Shown here: one piece after another, positions 16,433-25,274 of the stretch | Numbering within the stretch: the stretch's first letter is position 1 | Layout: every line of letters starts with the position of its first letter | Assembly: GCA_902491625.1 (NCBI GenBank) | Contig: CABUIO010000004.1 | Coordinates: 1 to 64,000, forward strand | From: an uncultured Porphyromonadaceae bacterium | GTDB taxonomy: Bacteria; Bacteroidota; Bacteroidia; Bacteroidales; Muribaculaceae | DNA: 64,000 bases | Direction of reading: 5' to 3' | Position numbers and translations under genes: made by a program | Notes under the pieces: generated by a model | The model's database searches: none | What the model was told of the DNA's origin: nothing | The model's input: only the letters and a program-made list of their open reading frames with translations

Positions 16433-18416
16433 TTCCCTGTTTCAATAAATTACGTTTATACTCTTTCATCCTCTCGACTGCCAATGCGATTCTACGCGCG
16501 TGAGGATCGCCGTCGGTTATTTCCGGCACAAGCTTGCCGGGATTCTCCTCTCTCCATTTCGGAAGATACTTGAACATCAGGAGTGTGGCCTCTTCAACGG
16601 TCAGCTTCTCGGAGCGCTTGTCCTCTATGGCAAACTGAATGGTGCGTAGCGTTTCAGTCGTGAGCGATTTGCTGATCACTTCGTATGCATGCTGGAAAGG
16701 ATTGATTTCGGCGATAAGGTTGATGTCGAGGTCATTGATGTTTACCATCTTGTCGGCGATCTTAATTAATTTATTACCGGAGTCGTCGACTACGATCTCT
16801 TCCTCATGAGGTGTGGCGATGGTCAGGATTACACGTTGCTTAACGGCCTCGACTTCCTCCTCGCTAAGGTCAGGATATGACTCGCGGATGATTTTAGGCG
16901 TATAGACTTCTGTAATGACCTCGGCTACATTCTCGCCGATAATTGCCTCCCGGATTTTACTGTCGGAAAGCATGGTGGCGGTTAGCGTATCGAGATCGTT
17001 TTCCACGATAGCCTTGGTTTTCTCATTGAGCGGCAGCAAGCCCTTTATTTCCAGTATGTGGTCTGCCTCGCCGGTATCCTTGGGCTTTTTCTGGGTGTCG
17101 TCGTCGGTCTTGGTCTTGAAATTCCATTTCGGAGCCATCACCTGTTCCATGAGCAATGATATGGATATGGCCTTCAGGAAATCGTTGACGGCCATCGACA
17201 CATCGTCCTGTGCCGCGTCCGGACACGGTATCAGATTGGTGAACTGCGCGTGGGTCTTGCCCTCGCAGTCGCGTGTGCATCGTCCTATGATCTGCACTAC
17301 TTCCGTAAGCGAGGAGCGGATGCCCACAGTTATGCAGTGCTCGCACCACTCCCAGTCGAACCCTTCCATCGCAGTGCCGAGCGCAATAAGGAGGTCGAGC
17401 GAGTCGCGGCTGTTCATGCGCTGAAGATATGATTGCAAGACGGCACGTTTAGCCGGATTGTCTTCTACCAGATTGCCTACTTTCAGTAGTCTGCCGTCGG
17501 GCGTGCGGACATTGTAAATGAAATTATCATAATCCTGCGTCTCGATCTCGCCGATGAACTTAATAATCTCGGCCACCTGGTCGTGCTTGTTCATGAACGC
17601 GCCCGTCTTGCTGTTGGGACGCGGGATATGTATGAGTGTTTTCTTCGTGGTGTCGAGAACCTCTCTGATGGCCGACAGATAATTGCCTTTATCTTTAAGG
17701 GAATTAAAGAAATGATAGCCTAAGCCGAGGCTTTTCAGCCACGTGTATCCGTTGAGCTGCTGATAATAGTTGTAGTTGATGGTCGGCTGAAATTTTGCTT
17801 CATCCTCCGGACGCATCACCGGAATTGCATCGCCACGGAAATATGAGCCGGTCATGGCGAGGATATGAGCCGAGGTCTCGTTGAGAAGTCTGCGAATAAA
17901 AGTGCCGAGACGGTTGTTCTCGTCTGCCGAACCGTGGTGAAACTCGTCGATGCCGAAGAAAACATTGTCGAGTTTTGCGGCATCAATGCCGTTGAGCGCG
18001 TTGAGCAGCGTGGCATGTGTGCAGACGAGTTTAGTGGCCGTAGGATGGTCGAGAAATTCGCGGACGATGGATTTTTTAGAGTTCTCGCTACCGGCTGCAA
18101 GGCAAAGGTTCCAATATGGGGCGACTCGCCAATCCTCAAAAAATCCATATTTCTTCAATGCAGTGTCTTTGAAACTGCGGCCGATATTCTGCTGCGGCAC
18201 GGCCACAATTACCTTTTTCACGCCTTGATTGGCGAGTTTGTCGAGAGCCACAAACATCATGGCGCGGCTCTTGCCCGATGCCGGAGGAGCCTTGACAAGA
18301 AGATACTGCCGGTTGCGCTGAGCATATACCATTGCCTGCATCTCGCGCATACCGAGTTCATTAGTATTGCTCGACTTGCCCGTCTGGGCGTATTTTACTT
18401 CAACTAGATTTGTCAT
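16425..18416 (-). CDS. SF2 DEAD/DEAH-type helicase of the restriction-like island
   Basis: A 663-residue superfamily 2 ATPase. Walker A is APPASGKS (43-50), Walker B DEFH (157-160), motif III MTGSY (188-192), motif V LGTAMEGFDW (346-355) and motif VI QIIGRCTRD (375-383). All elements needed for ATP-driven translocation are intact. The C-terminal 260 residues are helical and acidic with no family I recognise. Restriction-linked helicases of this kind move DNA before cleavage. The start codon is directly preceded by five 9-bp repeat units instead of a ribosome site. It overlaps the GIY-YIG gene and follows the four-helix-bundle gene after 88 bp. Confidence 0.82.
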   Translation of the reverse strand: MTNLVEVKYAQTGKSSNTNELGMREMQAMVYAQRNRQYLLVKAPPASGKSRAMMFVALDKLANQGVKKVIVAVPQQNIGRSFKDTALKKYGFFEDWRVAPYWNLCLAAGSENSKKSIVREFLDHPTATKLVCTHATLLNALNGIDAAKLDNVFFGIDEFHHGSADENNRLGTFIRRLLNETSAHILAMTGSYFRGDAIPVMRPEDEAKFQPTINYNYYQQLNGYTWLKSLGLGYHFFNSLKDKGNYLSAIREVLDTTKKTLIHIPRPNSKTGAFMNKHDQVAEIIKFIGEIETQDYDNFIYNVRTPDGRLLKVGNLVEDNPAKRAVLQSYLQRMNSRDSLDLLIALGTAMEGFDWEWCEHCITVGIRSSLTEVVQIIGRCTRDCEGKTHAQFTNLIPCPDAAQDDVSMAVNDFLKAISISLLMEQVMAPKWNFKTKTDDDTQKKPKDTGEADHILEIKGLLPLNEKTKAIVENDLDTLTATMLSDSKIREAIIGENVAEVITEVYTPKIIRESYPDLSEEEVEAVKQRVILTIATPHEEEIVVDDSGNKLIKIADKMVNINDLDINLIAEINPFQHAYEVISKSLTTETLRTIQFAIEDKRSEKLTVEEATLLMFKYLPKWREENPGKLVPEITDGDPHARRIALAVERMKEYKRNLLKQGNV

Positions 18417-18461
18417 GGTTTATGTTGTTTATGTGGTGTATGTAGTGTATGTGGTTTATGT
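18417..18461 (-). repeat. Five 9-bp tandem repeats abutting the helicase start codon
   Basis: Read on the minus strand the units are ACATAAACC, ACATACACT, ACATACACC, ACATAAACA and ACATAAACC, the last touching the ATG at 18416. The leader is made only of A, C and T. The first unit, with flanking bases (18449-18462), forms a perfect 14-bp inverted repeat with 18485-18498. Confidence 0.85.
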
Positions 18462-18498
18462 GTTTTTACATAAGATACATGATTCACATAAACCACAT
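18449..18498 (-). promoter_or_regulatory. Perfect 14-bp inverted repeat in the helicase leader
   Basis: Arms ATGTGGTTTATGTG (18449-18462 on plus) and CACATAAACCACAT (18485-18498) are exact complements around a 22-base loop. No U-run follows in the mRNA, so it is not a terminator. The upstream arm could instead pair over 10 bases with the last repeat unit and the A of the start codon. Confidence 0.65.
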
Positions 18499-18504
18499 TA
18501 TCCC

Positions 18505-19050
18505 TCAATATCCTCGATGTCTGCGACGCTCGCGACTCATGGCCTCTTTCAGACCTCCTTGCTCAATAAACTGCTCTTCAAGGGATTTTAGTACTTTTGC
18601 GAGCATGGCTTCCATCTGGCGGATCAAAGTCAGCATGATGTTGGCTACCGTTTCGTCAGAACGCGTTTCACACTTCTCCACAAAGTCGCGTGGATCATAA
18701 TGGCCTCTGCAATAATTTCGGGTTGCCACGGTGCGCGGGTCTTTTGTGAGCCATATTTCGTATTTTTTCTGTCGCAGGAAATCGGCGTAATCCTCGCGCA
18801 ACTCCATCACAGATCCTCGCGCCACTCCAATGAGTTTGATGCACATTTCCGCTGACACAGTTCCGTCGCTGACTCCCTCCACGATATTTTGCTTGCAGGA
18901 GCGTGCCGCCTGTCGCATCTGATCGATGGTGCGTGAGCCTCGCGGAAGGGCACGATTGATAAACATTTCCGTCACATCGCAGATAATCACCGATTTGCGA
19001 TATACACTCCATTGGGTGTAGTCGCCGGATATTTTTAGGAAACCGTTCAT
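18505..19050 (-). CDS. Four-helix-bundle protein (S23/IVP-like with suffix domain)
   Basis: A 181-residue helical protein. The segment LPRGSRTIDQMRQAARSCKQ with NIVEG after it is the conserved core of the four-helix-bundle family first seen in 23S rRNA intervening sequences (S23). The C-terminal part beyond about residue 125 is longer than in plain S23 proteins, fitting the 'four helix bundle suffix domain' variant that I recall near restriction genes. The protein has no catalytic motif; a scaffold or nucleic-acid-binding role is likely. Its ATG overlaps the stop of the methyltransferase gene by 4 bp, tying its expression to that gene. Confidence 0.75.
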   Translation of the reverse strand: MNGFLKISGDYTQWSVYRKSVIICDVTEMFINRALPRGSRTIDQMRQAARSCKQNIVEGVSDGTVSAEMCIKLIGVARGSVMELREDYADFLRQKKYEIWLTKDPRTVATRNYCRGHYDPRDFVEKCETRSDETVANIMLTLIRQMEAMLAKVLKSLEEQFIEQGGLKEAMSRERRRHRGY

Positions 19051-21788
19051 TTCTTGGTCATTTTGGCGTAGAGTTTGAAGAGGTGTTCGAGGCGTTCTTC
19101 GTCGGAGGTGAAGGGTTCGGGACGGTAGATGCGTTCCACCGCAAGGTCGAGCTGCCGGTGTGCTTCGCGCAGTTCCTCCGGCATGGTTTCCGGATTATAC
19201 ATCATGCCAAGCGTCAAATCGGCGTTCTCCTCGCGGATGTCGAGAATGTTCTGTGCCAACTGCTCAAGTTCCTCTTTCTGCACAGCCGTCAACTTCGGAA
19301 ATGGGAAAGTATTGTAGCAAATGGTTGCAGAATATCTTGGGTCGCTTTTTAATCTGCCACCAACTGTCACAAGCCATAGATTATGCATTTGCGAAGTAAG
19401 TATGGCAAACAGCCATTTCTCTGCATCGTATATGGCAAAAGCCGAGTTAAGGATAACCGTACTTTTGGAGACATAACCAATAGGAAGATAATTTTTACGC
19501 TCAGAAGATACAGCTGGTACAATAATAGCTTCACTATTTTTGTAACGAACTTCACCAAATCGCCAAGGTACAGCTGCAAGTTTATTTGTTGCAGCTCTTT
19601 TGCTTTTGAGACGTATCGCTTCTACTTTTTTGACTCTTTCTGATATAGGTTCCGGAAGATTGTTTTTGTCTTTTTCTTCAATCCATATACAATAACGTTC
19701 CTCATCCCGAATAAATTCCTGTGATCCAAATATTCTATGAATAAATTGGCTACATCGCTCGTCGGATTTGATCAGTTCTTCTTTTTCAACACTGTCTAAT
19801 AAAAGGAATCCTCCGTCATTTGGCATACTTCCAAAATTCATGTCCGGAACCTTGGAGATAGGGTTAGGGAGGGACGTAATAATTGTATTATCGGATGCAA
19901 TGAGGTATGGATTGATATTGTCAACGACTTTGCTTTGACCTTTAATGAAGAGCCTTTTTATGTCTGATTTGGCTGTAAGTCCAATTATTGAGCAAATTAC
20001 AGCTGCATTATATTTAGCGTTATTTGTCCACTTAAAAGATTTGTAGGCAAAGAAGATCCGAATATCTTGGGCTAATATTGGCCTCCACAAGATGTTTACT
20101 TGCTCGCCTTGCGAAATAGAATTAGTGGAGACAAAGGCTAAACGAGCATTTGAATTGGCGATATACTTTGATCCTTTCCAAAACCAGCAGGCAATGTAAT
20201 CAAGCTCATTATGGCCTTGAATGTCGGCTAATGCGATATTGCCGTCCTCTTTTTGAGACTCGTCTTGTAATCGCGCTCCCAGATACGGAGGATTACCCAT
20301 GATGTAGACTTCGTCGTCGGGGGTGTGGGGGCAGACGGTGTCCCAGTCGAGGCGGCAGGCGTTGCCGCAGACGATGTGGCCGGAGGGTTTCAGCGGGAGG
20401 GTCTCGGGGAGTACGCCAAGTTCATCCCGAAACTTGACATTCATCTGGTGTTCGGCAAGCCATAGCGAAAGTGTTGCGGTGTCGCAAGCGTATTCGTCAA
20501 TCTCGATGCCGTAGAATTGCGTCAGCGAGATGTTGGGGAAGGGAAGGATGGCAACGTTAGTAATTTCACGCAAGGATTTCCATACTCGTATCTCAAGGTC
20601 GCGCAACCGCTTGTAGGCGATGATAAGGAAGTTGCCGCTTCCGCAGGCGGGATCAAATAATTTGATTGCTGAAAGCCGGTCGAGAAGTGCGCGCAGACGT
20701 TGCGATGCCCGGTCATAGTTTATCTTCTTGGCTATCTTTTCCCGCGCCTCGACACAAGCCGCCTCAAACTCTTCTTCGAGCGCATCGAGGAAAAGGGGAC
20801 GGATTACTTTCTCGATATTCGGTACCGAAGTGTAATGCATTCCGAGACCTGCGCGTTGTTCCGGCGTGACAATTGCTTGAATCATAGAGCCGAAGATGTC
20901 GGGGTTGATTTCGCGCCAGTTGTATTCGCCGCAGTTTATGATCAATGTTCGGGCGCGGCGCGAAAGAACCGGAATGGGATAACGGTCGTGGAAAAGTCCG
21001 CCGTTGACGTAGGGGAAAACTTTATAAAGGTCCGGCAACGTGTCGAGCACGGTGGCGTCCTTGGTTGACATGGCAAGGAAAGCGCGGTCGATAAACTCGC
21101 GGAGGTCGGAGCCATCCTCAAGTGTGTGATTTTTAAGTGTGCGCGTAAAAAGATTATCTTCCGGGAAAAGTCCGGTGTCTTCGGCAAAGAAGCAGAAAAG
21201 CAGACGCGACATGAAGACATTGAGCGCGTGGACAGTCTGCGGATCGCGGATATCGTTGTGGCGTCGGATGTCGTCAAAGAGTTTCGCCATAAGCTCCGCG
21301 GACTTCACATCAGCCTCGGCTTCTGCGGTGAACTGAATCTTCTCGATACCTGCAAGCGGTGTGAAAAACTCAAAGTCTTTCCAAAGCAATTTGATGCTGT
21401 TCCTGTCGTACCAGTCATTCTCTTTCGGGTCGTATGCCACGACATAGAGACCATCGCTTGCAATATAAAGACGCGGCGAGTGCTTGGCAATCTTAGGGTC
21501 TTCACGCATGGCATTAATGACATCGTATAGCTTCGGGCAATCTGCATCGGATGTATTTTCGGAAGTGACCGGACGGTATGCGACGAGATTCTTGATAAGT
21601 ACTGTCTCGCCATCTTTGGCAAGGTTGCCGGGTCCCTCTTTGTTACGACGCACCTGTCCGTCGCCATATCCGGCGAAAATACGCAGGAGTTCGTAAATGA
21701 ACTCCGAAGCGGATGTGCCACGTTGTCCGAGTTGTTCCAGCGCGTCGGTAGCCTGAACCTGAGAATATGTTTTTGTTTTCTTTGCCAT
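19047..21788 (-). CDS. MmeI/YeeA-like adenine-specific DNA methyltransferase, first gene of the island
   Basis: A 913-residue DNA methyltransferase. SAM-binding motif I is DPACGSGNFL (379-388) and the catalytic motif IV is NPPYLG (499-504), the N6-adenine type. FFTPLAGIEK (141-150), FFAEDTGLF (200-208) and GMHYTS (316-321) match the spacer region of MmeI-like type IIG enzymes. In those enzymes a PD-(D/E)xK nuclease precedes residue 120; here the equivalent stretch reads GETVLIKNLVAYRP and shows no D...ExK, so the N-terminus is probably not a nuclease. The presumed target-recognition part (about 520-790) is markedly AT-richer than the rest. It starts about 60 bp after its own promoter. Confidence 0.85.
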   Translation of the reverse strand: MAKKTKTYSQVQATDALEQLGQRGTSASEFIYELLRIFAGYGDGQVRRNKEGPGNLAKDGETVLIKNLVAYRPVTSENTSDADCPKLYDVINAMREDPKIAKHSPRLYIASDGLYVVAYDPKENDWYDRNSIKLLWKDFEFFTPLAGIEKIQFTAEAEADVKSAELMAKLFDDIRRHNDIRDPQTVHALNVFMSRLLFCFFAEDTGLFPEDNLFTRTLKNHTLEDGSDLREFIDRAFLAMSTKDATVLDTLPDLYKVFPYVNGGLFHDRYPIPVLSRRARTLIINCGEYNWREINPDIFGSMIQAIVTPEQRAGLGMHYTSVPNIEKVIRPLFLDALEEEFEAACVEAREKIAKKINYDRASQRLRALLDRLSAIKLFDPACGSGNFLIIAYKRLRDLEIRVWKSLREITNVAILPFPNISLTQFYGIEIDEYACDTATLSLWLAEHQMNVKFRDELGVLPETLPLKPSGHIVCGNACRLDWDTVCPHTPDDEVYIMGNPPYLGARLQDESQKEDGNIALADIQGHNELDYIACWFWKGSKYIANSNARLAFVSTNSISQGEQVNILWRPILAQDIRIFFAYKSFKWTNNAKYNAAVICSIIGLTAKSDIKRLFIKGQSKVVDNINPYLIASDNTIITSLPNPISKVPDMNFGSMPNDGGFLLLDSVEKEELIKSDERCSQFIHRIFGSQEFIRDEERYCIWIEEKDKNNLPEPISERVKKVEAIRLKSKRAATNKLAAVPWRFGEVRYKNSEAIIVPAVSSERKNYLPIGYVSKSTVILNSAFAIYDAEKWLFAILTSQMHNLWLVTVGGRLKSDPRYSATICYNTFPFPKLTAVQKEELEQLAQNILDIREENADLTLGMMYNPETMPEELREAHRQLDLAVERIYRPEPFTSDEERLEHLFKLYAKMTKK

Positions 21789-21853
21789 CAGAAATTCACT
21801 GTTATGGTATTGCGGCTTGCGACTTCATCGTAAAGTACGAGGTAGTCAGTCGC

Positions 21854-21884
21854 AAAGATAACTATATTCGTGAAATTGTCAAAG
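21854..21884 (-). promoter_or_regulatory. Promoter of the restriction-like island
   Basis: On the minus strand TTTG (21881-21884), a 19-base spacer and TATCTTTG (21854-21861) match the full Bacteroidetes consensus. It lies just past the groEL terminator, so the island has an independent start, with a leader of about 60 bases. Confidence 0.75.
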
Positions 21885-21888
21885 AAAA

Positions 21889-21922
21889 AGTCACCTCCGG
21901 AGTGAAGGCCGGAGGTGACTTG
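21889..21922 (-). terminator. Rho-independent terminator of groES-groEL
   Basis: A stem of at least 10 bp formed by AGTCACCTCC and GGAGGTGACT is followed on the minus strand by TTTTTCTTT, about 26 bp after the groEL stop. Confidence 0.85.
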
Positions 21923-21948
21923 ATATAGCGTTTGGTCGGAGGGATGGA

Positions 21949-23586
21949 TTACATCATTCCGCCCATTCCGCCCATGCCTGCGGCGGGCATTGCGGGTGCG
22001 GGATTCTCCTCTTTCTTGTCGGCGATGACGCACTCTGTGGTGAGGAACATGCCTGCGATGCTGGCGGCGTTCTCAAGCGCTACGCGGGTAACTTTGGCGG
22101 GATCGATCACGCCGGTTGCGAAGAACTGCTCGTAGACGCCGGTGCGTGCGTTGTAGCCGAAGTCGCCGGTGCCGTCCTTTACTTTCTGTACGATCACTGC
22201 GCCTTCAACGCCGGCGTTCTCTACGATCTGACGCAGAGGCTCCTCGATGGCGCGACGGATGATCTGGATACCGGTGTTCTCGTCGTCGTTGTCCCCCTTG
22301 AGGTCGTCAAGTGCGGAGAGGCAACGGATGTAGGCCACGCCACCGCCGGGAACGATGCCTTCCTCGACTGCGGCACGTGTGGCGCTCAGGGCGTCGTCCA
22401 CGCGGTCTTTCTTCTCTTTCATCTCGACCTCGGAAGGTGCGCCGATATAGAGCACGGCGACGCCGCCGGCGAGTTTGGCAAGACGCTCCTGAAGTTTTTC
22501 CTTATCGTAGTTGGAGGTTGTGGATTCGATCTGAGCCTTGATCTGGCTTACGCGGCTCTTGATGGCATCCTTGTCACCTGCGCCGTTGATGATGGTGGTG
22601 TTGTCTTTGTTGACAGTGATCTTCTCAGCCGTACCGAGGTCGGCGATAGTGGCCTGATCCAGGCGCATGCCCTTGACCTCGCTGATGACTGTGCCGCCGG
22701 TGAGGATGGCGATGTCCTCAAGCATTTCCTTGCGGCGGTCGCCGAATCCGGGAGCCTTGACGGCGCAGATCTTCAGGGAACCGCGCAGACGGTTGACAAC
22801 CAGTGTGGCGAGAGCCTCGTTGTCGACATCCTCGCTGATGATGAGCAGACCGCGGCCTGACTGTGCGGTAGCTTCGAGGATTGGAAGGATGTCCTTGAGG
22901 TTGGAAATCTTCTTGTCGTAGAGAAGGATGTAGGGGCTATCCATCTCGCATTCCATCTTCTCGGTGTTGGTCACGAAGTAGGGGGAGATGTAGCCGCGGT
23001 CGAACTGCATGCCTTCGACAACGTCCACGCTTGTCTCGGTGCCCTTGGCTTCCTCAACCGTGATGACGCCCTCTTTGTTGACGCGCTTCATGGCGTCGGC
23101 GATAAGTGCGCCGATCACCTCGTCGTTGTTGGCGGAGATGCGGGCCACGTTCTCGATCTTCTCGAAGTCGTCGCCGACTTCCTGACTCTGAGCCTTGATT
23201 CCCTCGACAACTTTGCTGACAGCTTTGTCAATGCCGCGCTTAAGATCCATGGGATTAGCACCGGCTGCAACGTTCTTCAGGCCGACATTCACGATGCTCT
23301 GTGCGAGGACGGTTGCGGTGGTTGTGCCGTCGCCGGCCTGATCGCCGGTCTTGGAGGCGACCTCCTTCACGAGCTGTGCGCCCATATTCTGGAACGGATC
23401 TTCAAGCTCTACCTCGCGGGCGACGGAGACGCCGTCCTTGGTGATGTGGGGAGCACCGAATTTCTTTTCGATGATGACGTTGCGGCCTTTGGGACCGAGA
23501 GTCACTTTAACGGCGTCGGCAAGAGCGTCGACACCTTTTTTCAGCTCTTCACGAGCCTGAATATTGAATTTTATATCTTTTGCCAT
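21949..23586 (-). CDS. groL: Chaperonin GroEL (Hsp60)
   Basis: A 545-residue chaperonin of standard length. Typical blocks are ATP-binding DGTTTATVLAQSI and VNKEGVITVEEAKGTET, the apical segment, and the C-terminal GMGGMGGMM tail. It forms the double-ring folding chamber that works with GroES. It follows groES after 36 bp and ends in a strong terminator. I see no CIRCE element upstream of the pair. Confidence 0.98.
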   Translation of the reverse strand: MAKDIKFNIQAREELKKGVDALADAVKVTLGPKGRNVIIEKKFGAPHITKDGVSVAREVELEDPFQNMGAQLVKEVASKTGDQAGDGTTTATVLAQSIVNVGLKNVAAGANPMDLKRGIDKAVSKVVEGIKAQSQEVGDDFEKIENVARISANNDEVIGALIADAMKRVNKEGVITVEEAKGTETSVDVVEGMQFDRGYISPYFVTNTEKMECEMDSPYILLYDKKISNLKDILPILEATAQSGRGLLIISEDVDNEALATLVVNRLRGSLKICAVKAPGFGDRRKEMLEDIAILTGGTVISEVKGMRLDQATIADLGTAEKITVNKDNTTIINGAGDKDAIKSRVSQIKAQIESTTSNYDKEKLQERLAKLAGGVAVLYIGAPSEVEMKEKKDRVDDALSATRAAVEEGIVPGGGVAYIRCLSALDDLKGDNDDENTGIQIIRRAIEEPLRQIVENAGVEGAVIVQKVKDGTGDFGYNARTGVYEQFFATGVIDPAKVTRVALENAASIAGMFLTTECVIADKKEENPAPAMPAAGMGGMGGMM

Positions 23587-23622
23587 TGTCTTAGTTGTAT
23601 ATGATTCAGTTTGTTGTCAATC

Positions 23623-23895
23623 TTATCCGATTACGGCGAGCACGTCGCTCTGGCGCATGATAAGATATTTCTCACCCTCGAATTCGATCTCTGTGCCGGC
23701 GTATTTGCCGTAGAGCACTGTATCGCCCTCCTTGAGGGTCATTTCTTCGTCCTTTGTGCCTGTACCAACTGCCTTCACAATACCTTTGAGAGGTTTCTCC
23801 TTGGCGGAATCGGGGATGATGATGCCTGCCATTGTCACTTCTTCGGCTGCCGTAGGCTCAATGAGCACTCTGTCGGCTAACGGTTTGATATTCAT
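23623..23895 (-). CDS. groES: Co-chaperonin GroES
   Basis: A 90-residue co-chaperonin opening with IKPLADRVLIEP, the usual start of GroES, followed by the mobile loop (EEVTMAGIIIPDSA) that docks onto GroEL and the beta-hairpin region GTKDEEMTLKEGDTVLYGKY. It caps the GroEL chamber. It is first in the two-gene operon; I could not identify a convincing promoter in the 158 bp upstream. Confidence 0.97.
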   Translation of the reverse strand: MNIKPLADRVLIEPTAAEEVTMAGIIIPDSAKEKPLKGIVKAVGTGTKDEEMTLKEGDTVLYGKYAGTEIEFEGEKYLIMRQSDVLAVIG

Positions 23896-24053
23896 TGCTA
23901 TTTATTCTTTAAGGTTATGTTTTATAATCTGTCTTCTATTGCGGCGATGGCCGCTGCAGGATTAATTACACAAATTGTGCCAAACTCTTCCTATGGATAA
24001 CAAATCAGACTGCTTTAAGTTTGCGTAATCACGTCGGAATTGCTGATGGTCTG

Positions 24054-25124
24054 TCATTTCCGGTTGCTGATGTATGTTTTGTAATACTGCATTATGAAGG
24101 CTGTTGCGGGAAGCGCTATCACCATGCCGATTATGCCTAAAAGCGAGCCCCAGACTGACAGCGAGAGAAGGATGACAGCAGGGTTGAGACCTAATTCCTT
24201 GCCCATGACATGTGGCGTGATGACATAGTCGCATATGCATTGACTTACCAGATAGACGAGAGCACATTTGCCCACTTCCGGCCAGAATTCGAATGAGCCT
24301 CCGAGAGAATACACGATGCAGATGGCCAGAACCGGAATAGCCGTGATATACTGGAAGTAGGGAATCATATATAGAATGCCGACGAGCAGTCCCATCGGGA
24401 TTGCCAGAGGTAGCCCGACGATGAGAAATCCGATGCAATACAGCACCATCGCGCAAAGGGCGACTTTGCCCTGACCACGGAAGTAATGGTTCATGCCATC
24501 TTTGATGTCGTTGACGACTGTCATGGCCTGACTGCGGTATTTTTCCGGCACTATCATTTTGAATCCCCTGACTATCTGAGGATAATCAATTAGGATAAAG
24601 AGCACGTAAATGAGCATCAGCAGCCATGACAGTGTGCGGAGAATGACTTCTTTGGACTCTTCAAGGATAGATGATCCGCTTTTCAGAAGTTCCTCGACAC
24701 GTAGATTCGACAGCATGGATGTCAGATAATTCGGATCAACGTAGCGGTTGAAAAACGTCACAATGGAATGTTCCGTTTCCGAAAGCTTGATCCGTCCGGC
24801 CGAAATGTCTGAAAGGATGCGTCCCATCTCATTGAGTTCGTCTAACACTGTGGGTATCGTGAGCCAAAGAAGAGCGGCGATGATGACCGTTACCTCAAAG
24901 ACCGTTATAAAGGACGGCAGAACTCTTCCCTTCGTCCGCATCCATCGTTGGTTGAGTGTGACGAGAGGCTGGAGAAGATATGCCACCACGCAAGCAGCGA
25001 AGAAAGGGAGCAGGGCGTCTCGCAGATAATAGATCAGCCACAACACTCCGGCGGCTATCACTACGCCGAGTATCAGCCGCATTATGCGGTCGATGTTCCA
25101 GTAATATTGTTGCGGAGACGACAT
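24054..25124 (-). CDS. AI-2E family (PerM-like) transporter
   Basis: A 356-residue membrane protein with about eight hydrophobic segments. It has the family pattern of an N-terminal pair (VVIAAGVLWLIYYLRDALLP, AACVVAYLLQPLV), a long periplasmic region (about residues 95-155), and a C-terminal set with PMGLLVGILYMIPYFQ and the conserved GLNPAVILLSL. Members are annotated as AI-2 exporters or PerM permeases, and some are Na+/H+ antiporters; the substrate here is unknown. It is divergent from the ABC-F gene, with 150 bp between their starts. Confidence 0.85.
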   Translation of the reverse strand: MSSPQQYYWNIDRIMRLILGVVIAAGVLWLIYYLRDALLPFFAACVVAYLLQPLVTLNQRWMRTKGRVLPSFITVFEVTVIIAALLWLTIPTVLDELNEMGRILSDISAGRIKLSETEHSIVTFFNRYVDPNYLTSMLSNLRVEELLKSGSSILEESKEVILRTLSWLLMLIYVLFILIDYPQIVRGFKMIVPEKYRSQAMTVVNDIKDGMNHYFRGQGKVALCAMVLYCIGFLIVGLPLAIPMGLLVGILYMIPYFQYITAIPVLAICIVYSLGGSFEFWPEVGKCALVYLVSQCICDYVITPHVMGKELGLNPAVILLSLSVWGSLLGIIGMVIALPATAFIMQYYKTYISNRK

Positions 25125-25239
25125 GGGCAGGGACGTTTTTTAGTTAGAACGCTCATTTTCCAGGTCTGTTCATATATCTTTTCGGTATCTCTGAAAACGA
25201 TAAAGCCTCCCGGTGTTTTCCCACGTCTGAAAATTTTGT

Positions 25240-25247
25240 TAATTTTG
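25240..25247 (+). promoter_or_regulatory. -7 box of the ABC-F gene
   Basis: TAATTTTG fits TAnnTTTG, and TTTC at 25217-25220 is one base off the -33 element. The leader would be about 20 bases. Confidence 0.5.
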
Positions 25248-25274
25248 CCTTTCGTAACCCTACTGTGTAAAAGA

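Noticed and set aside
18417..18461. The 9-bp array as a CRISPR-like repeat
   Set aside because: Units are contiguous without spacers and far too short. No CRISPR array or cas gene is seen in the window.
18367..18591. Plus-strand frame with a Val-Tyr-Val repeat over the helicase leader
   Set aside because: It arises from the 9-bp tandem repeat read in the opposite direction and overlaps the helicase start; no other support.
24948..25274. N-terminal extension of the ABC-F protein by 109 residues
   Set aside because: It would overlap the divergent permease gene and the promoter, and ABC-F proteins begin at the MVLVQNLSVEF block.
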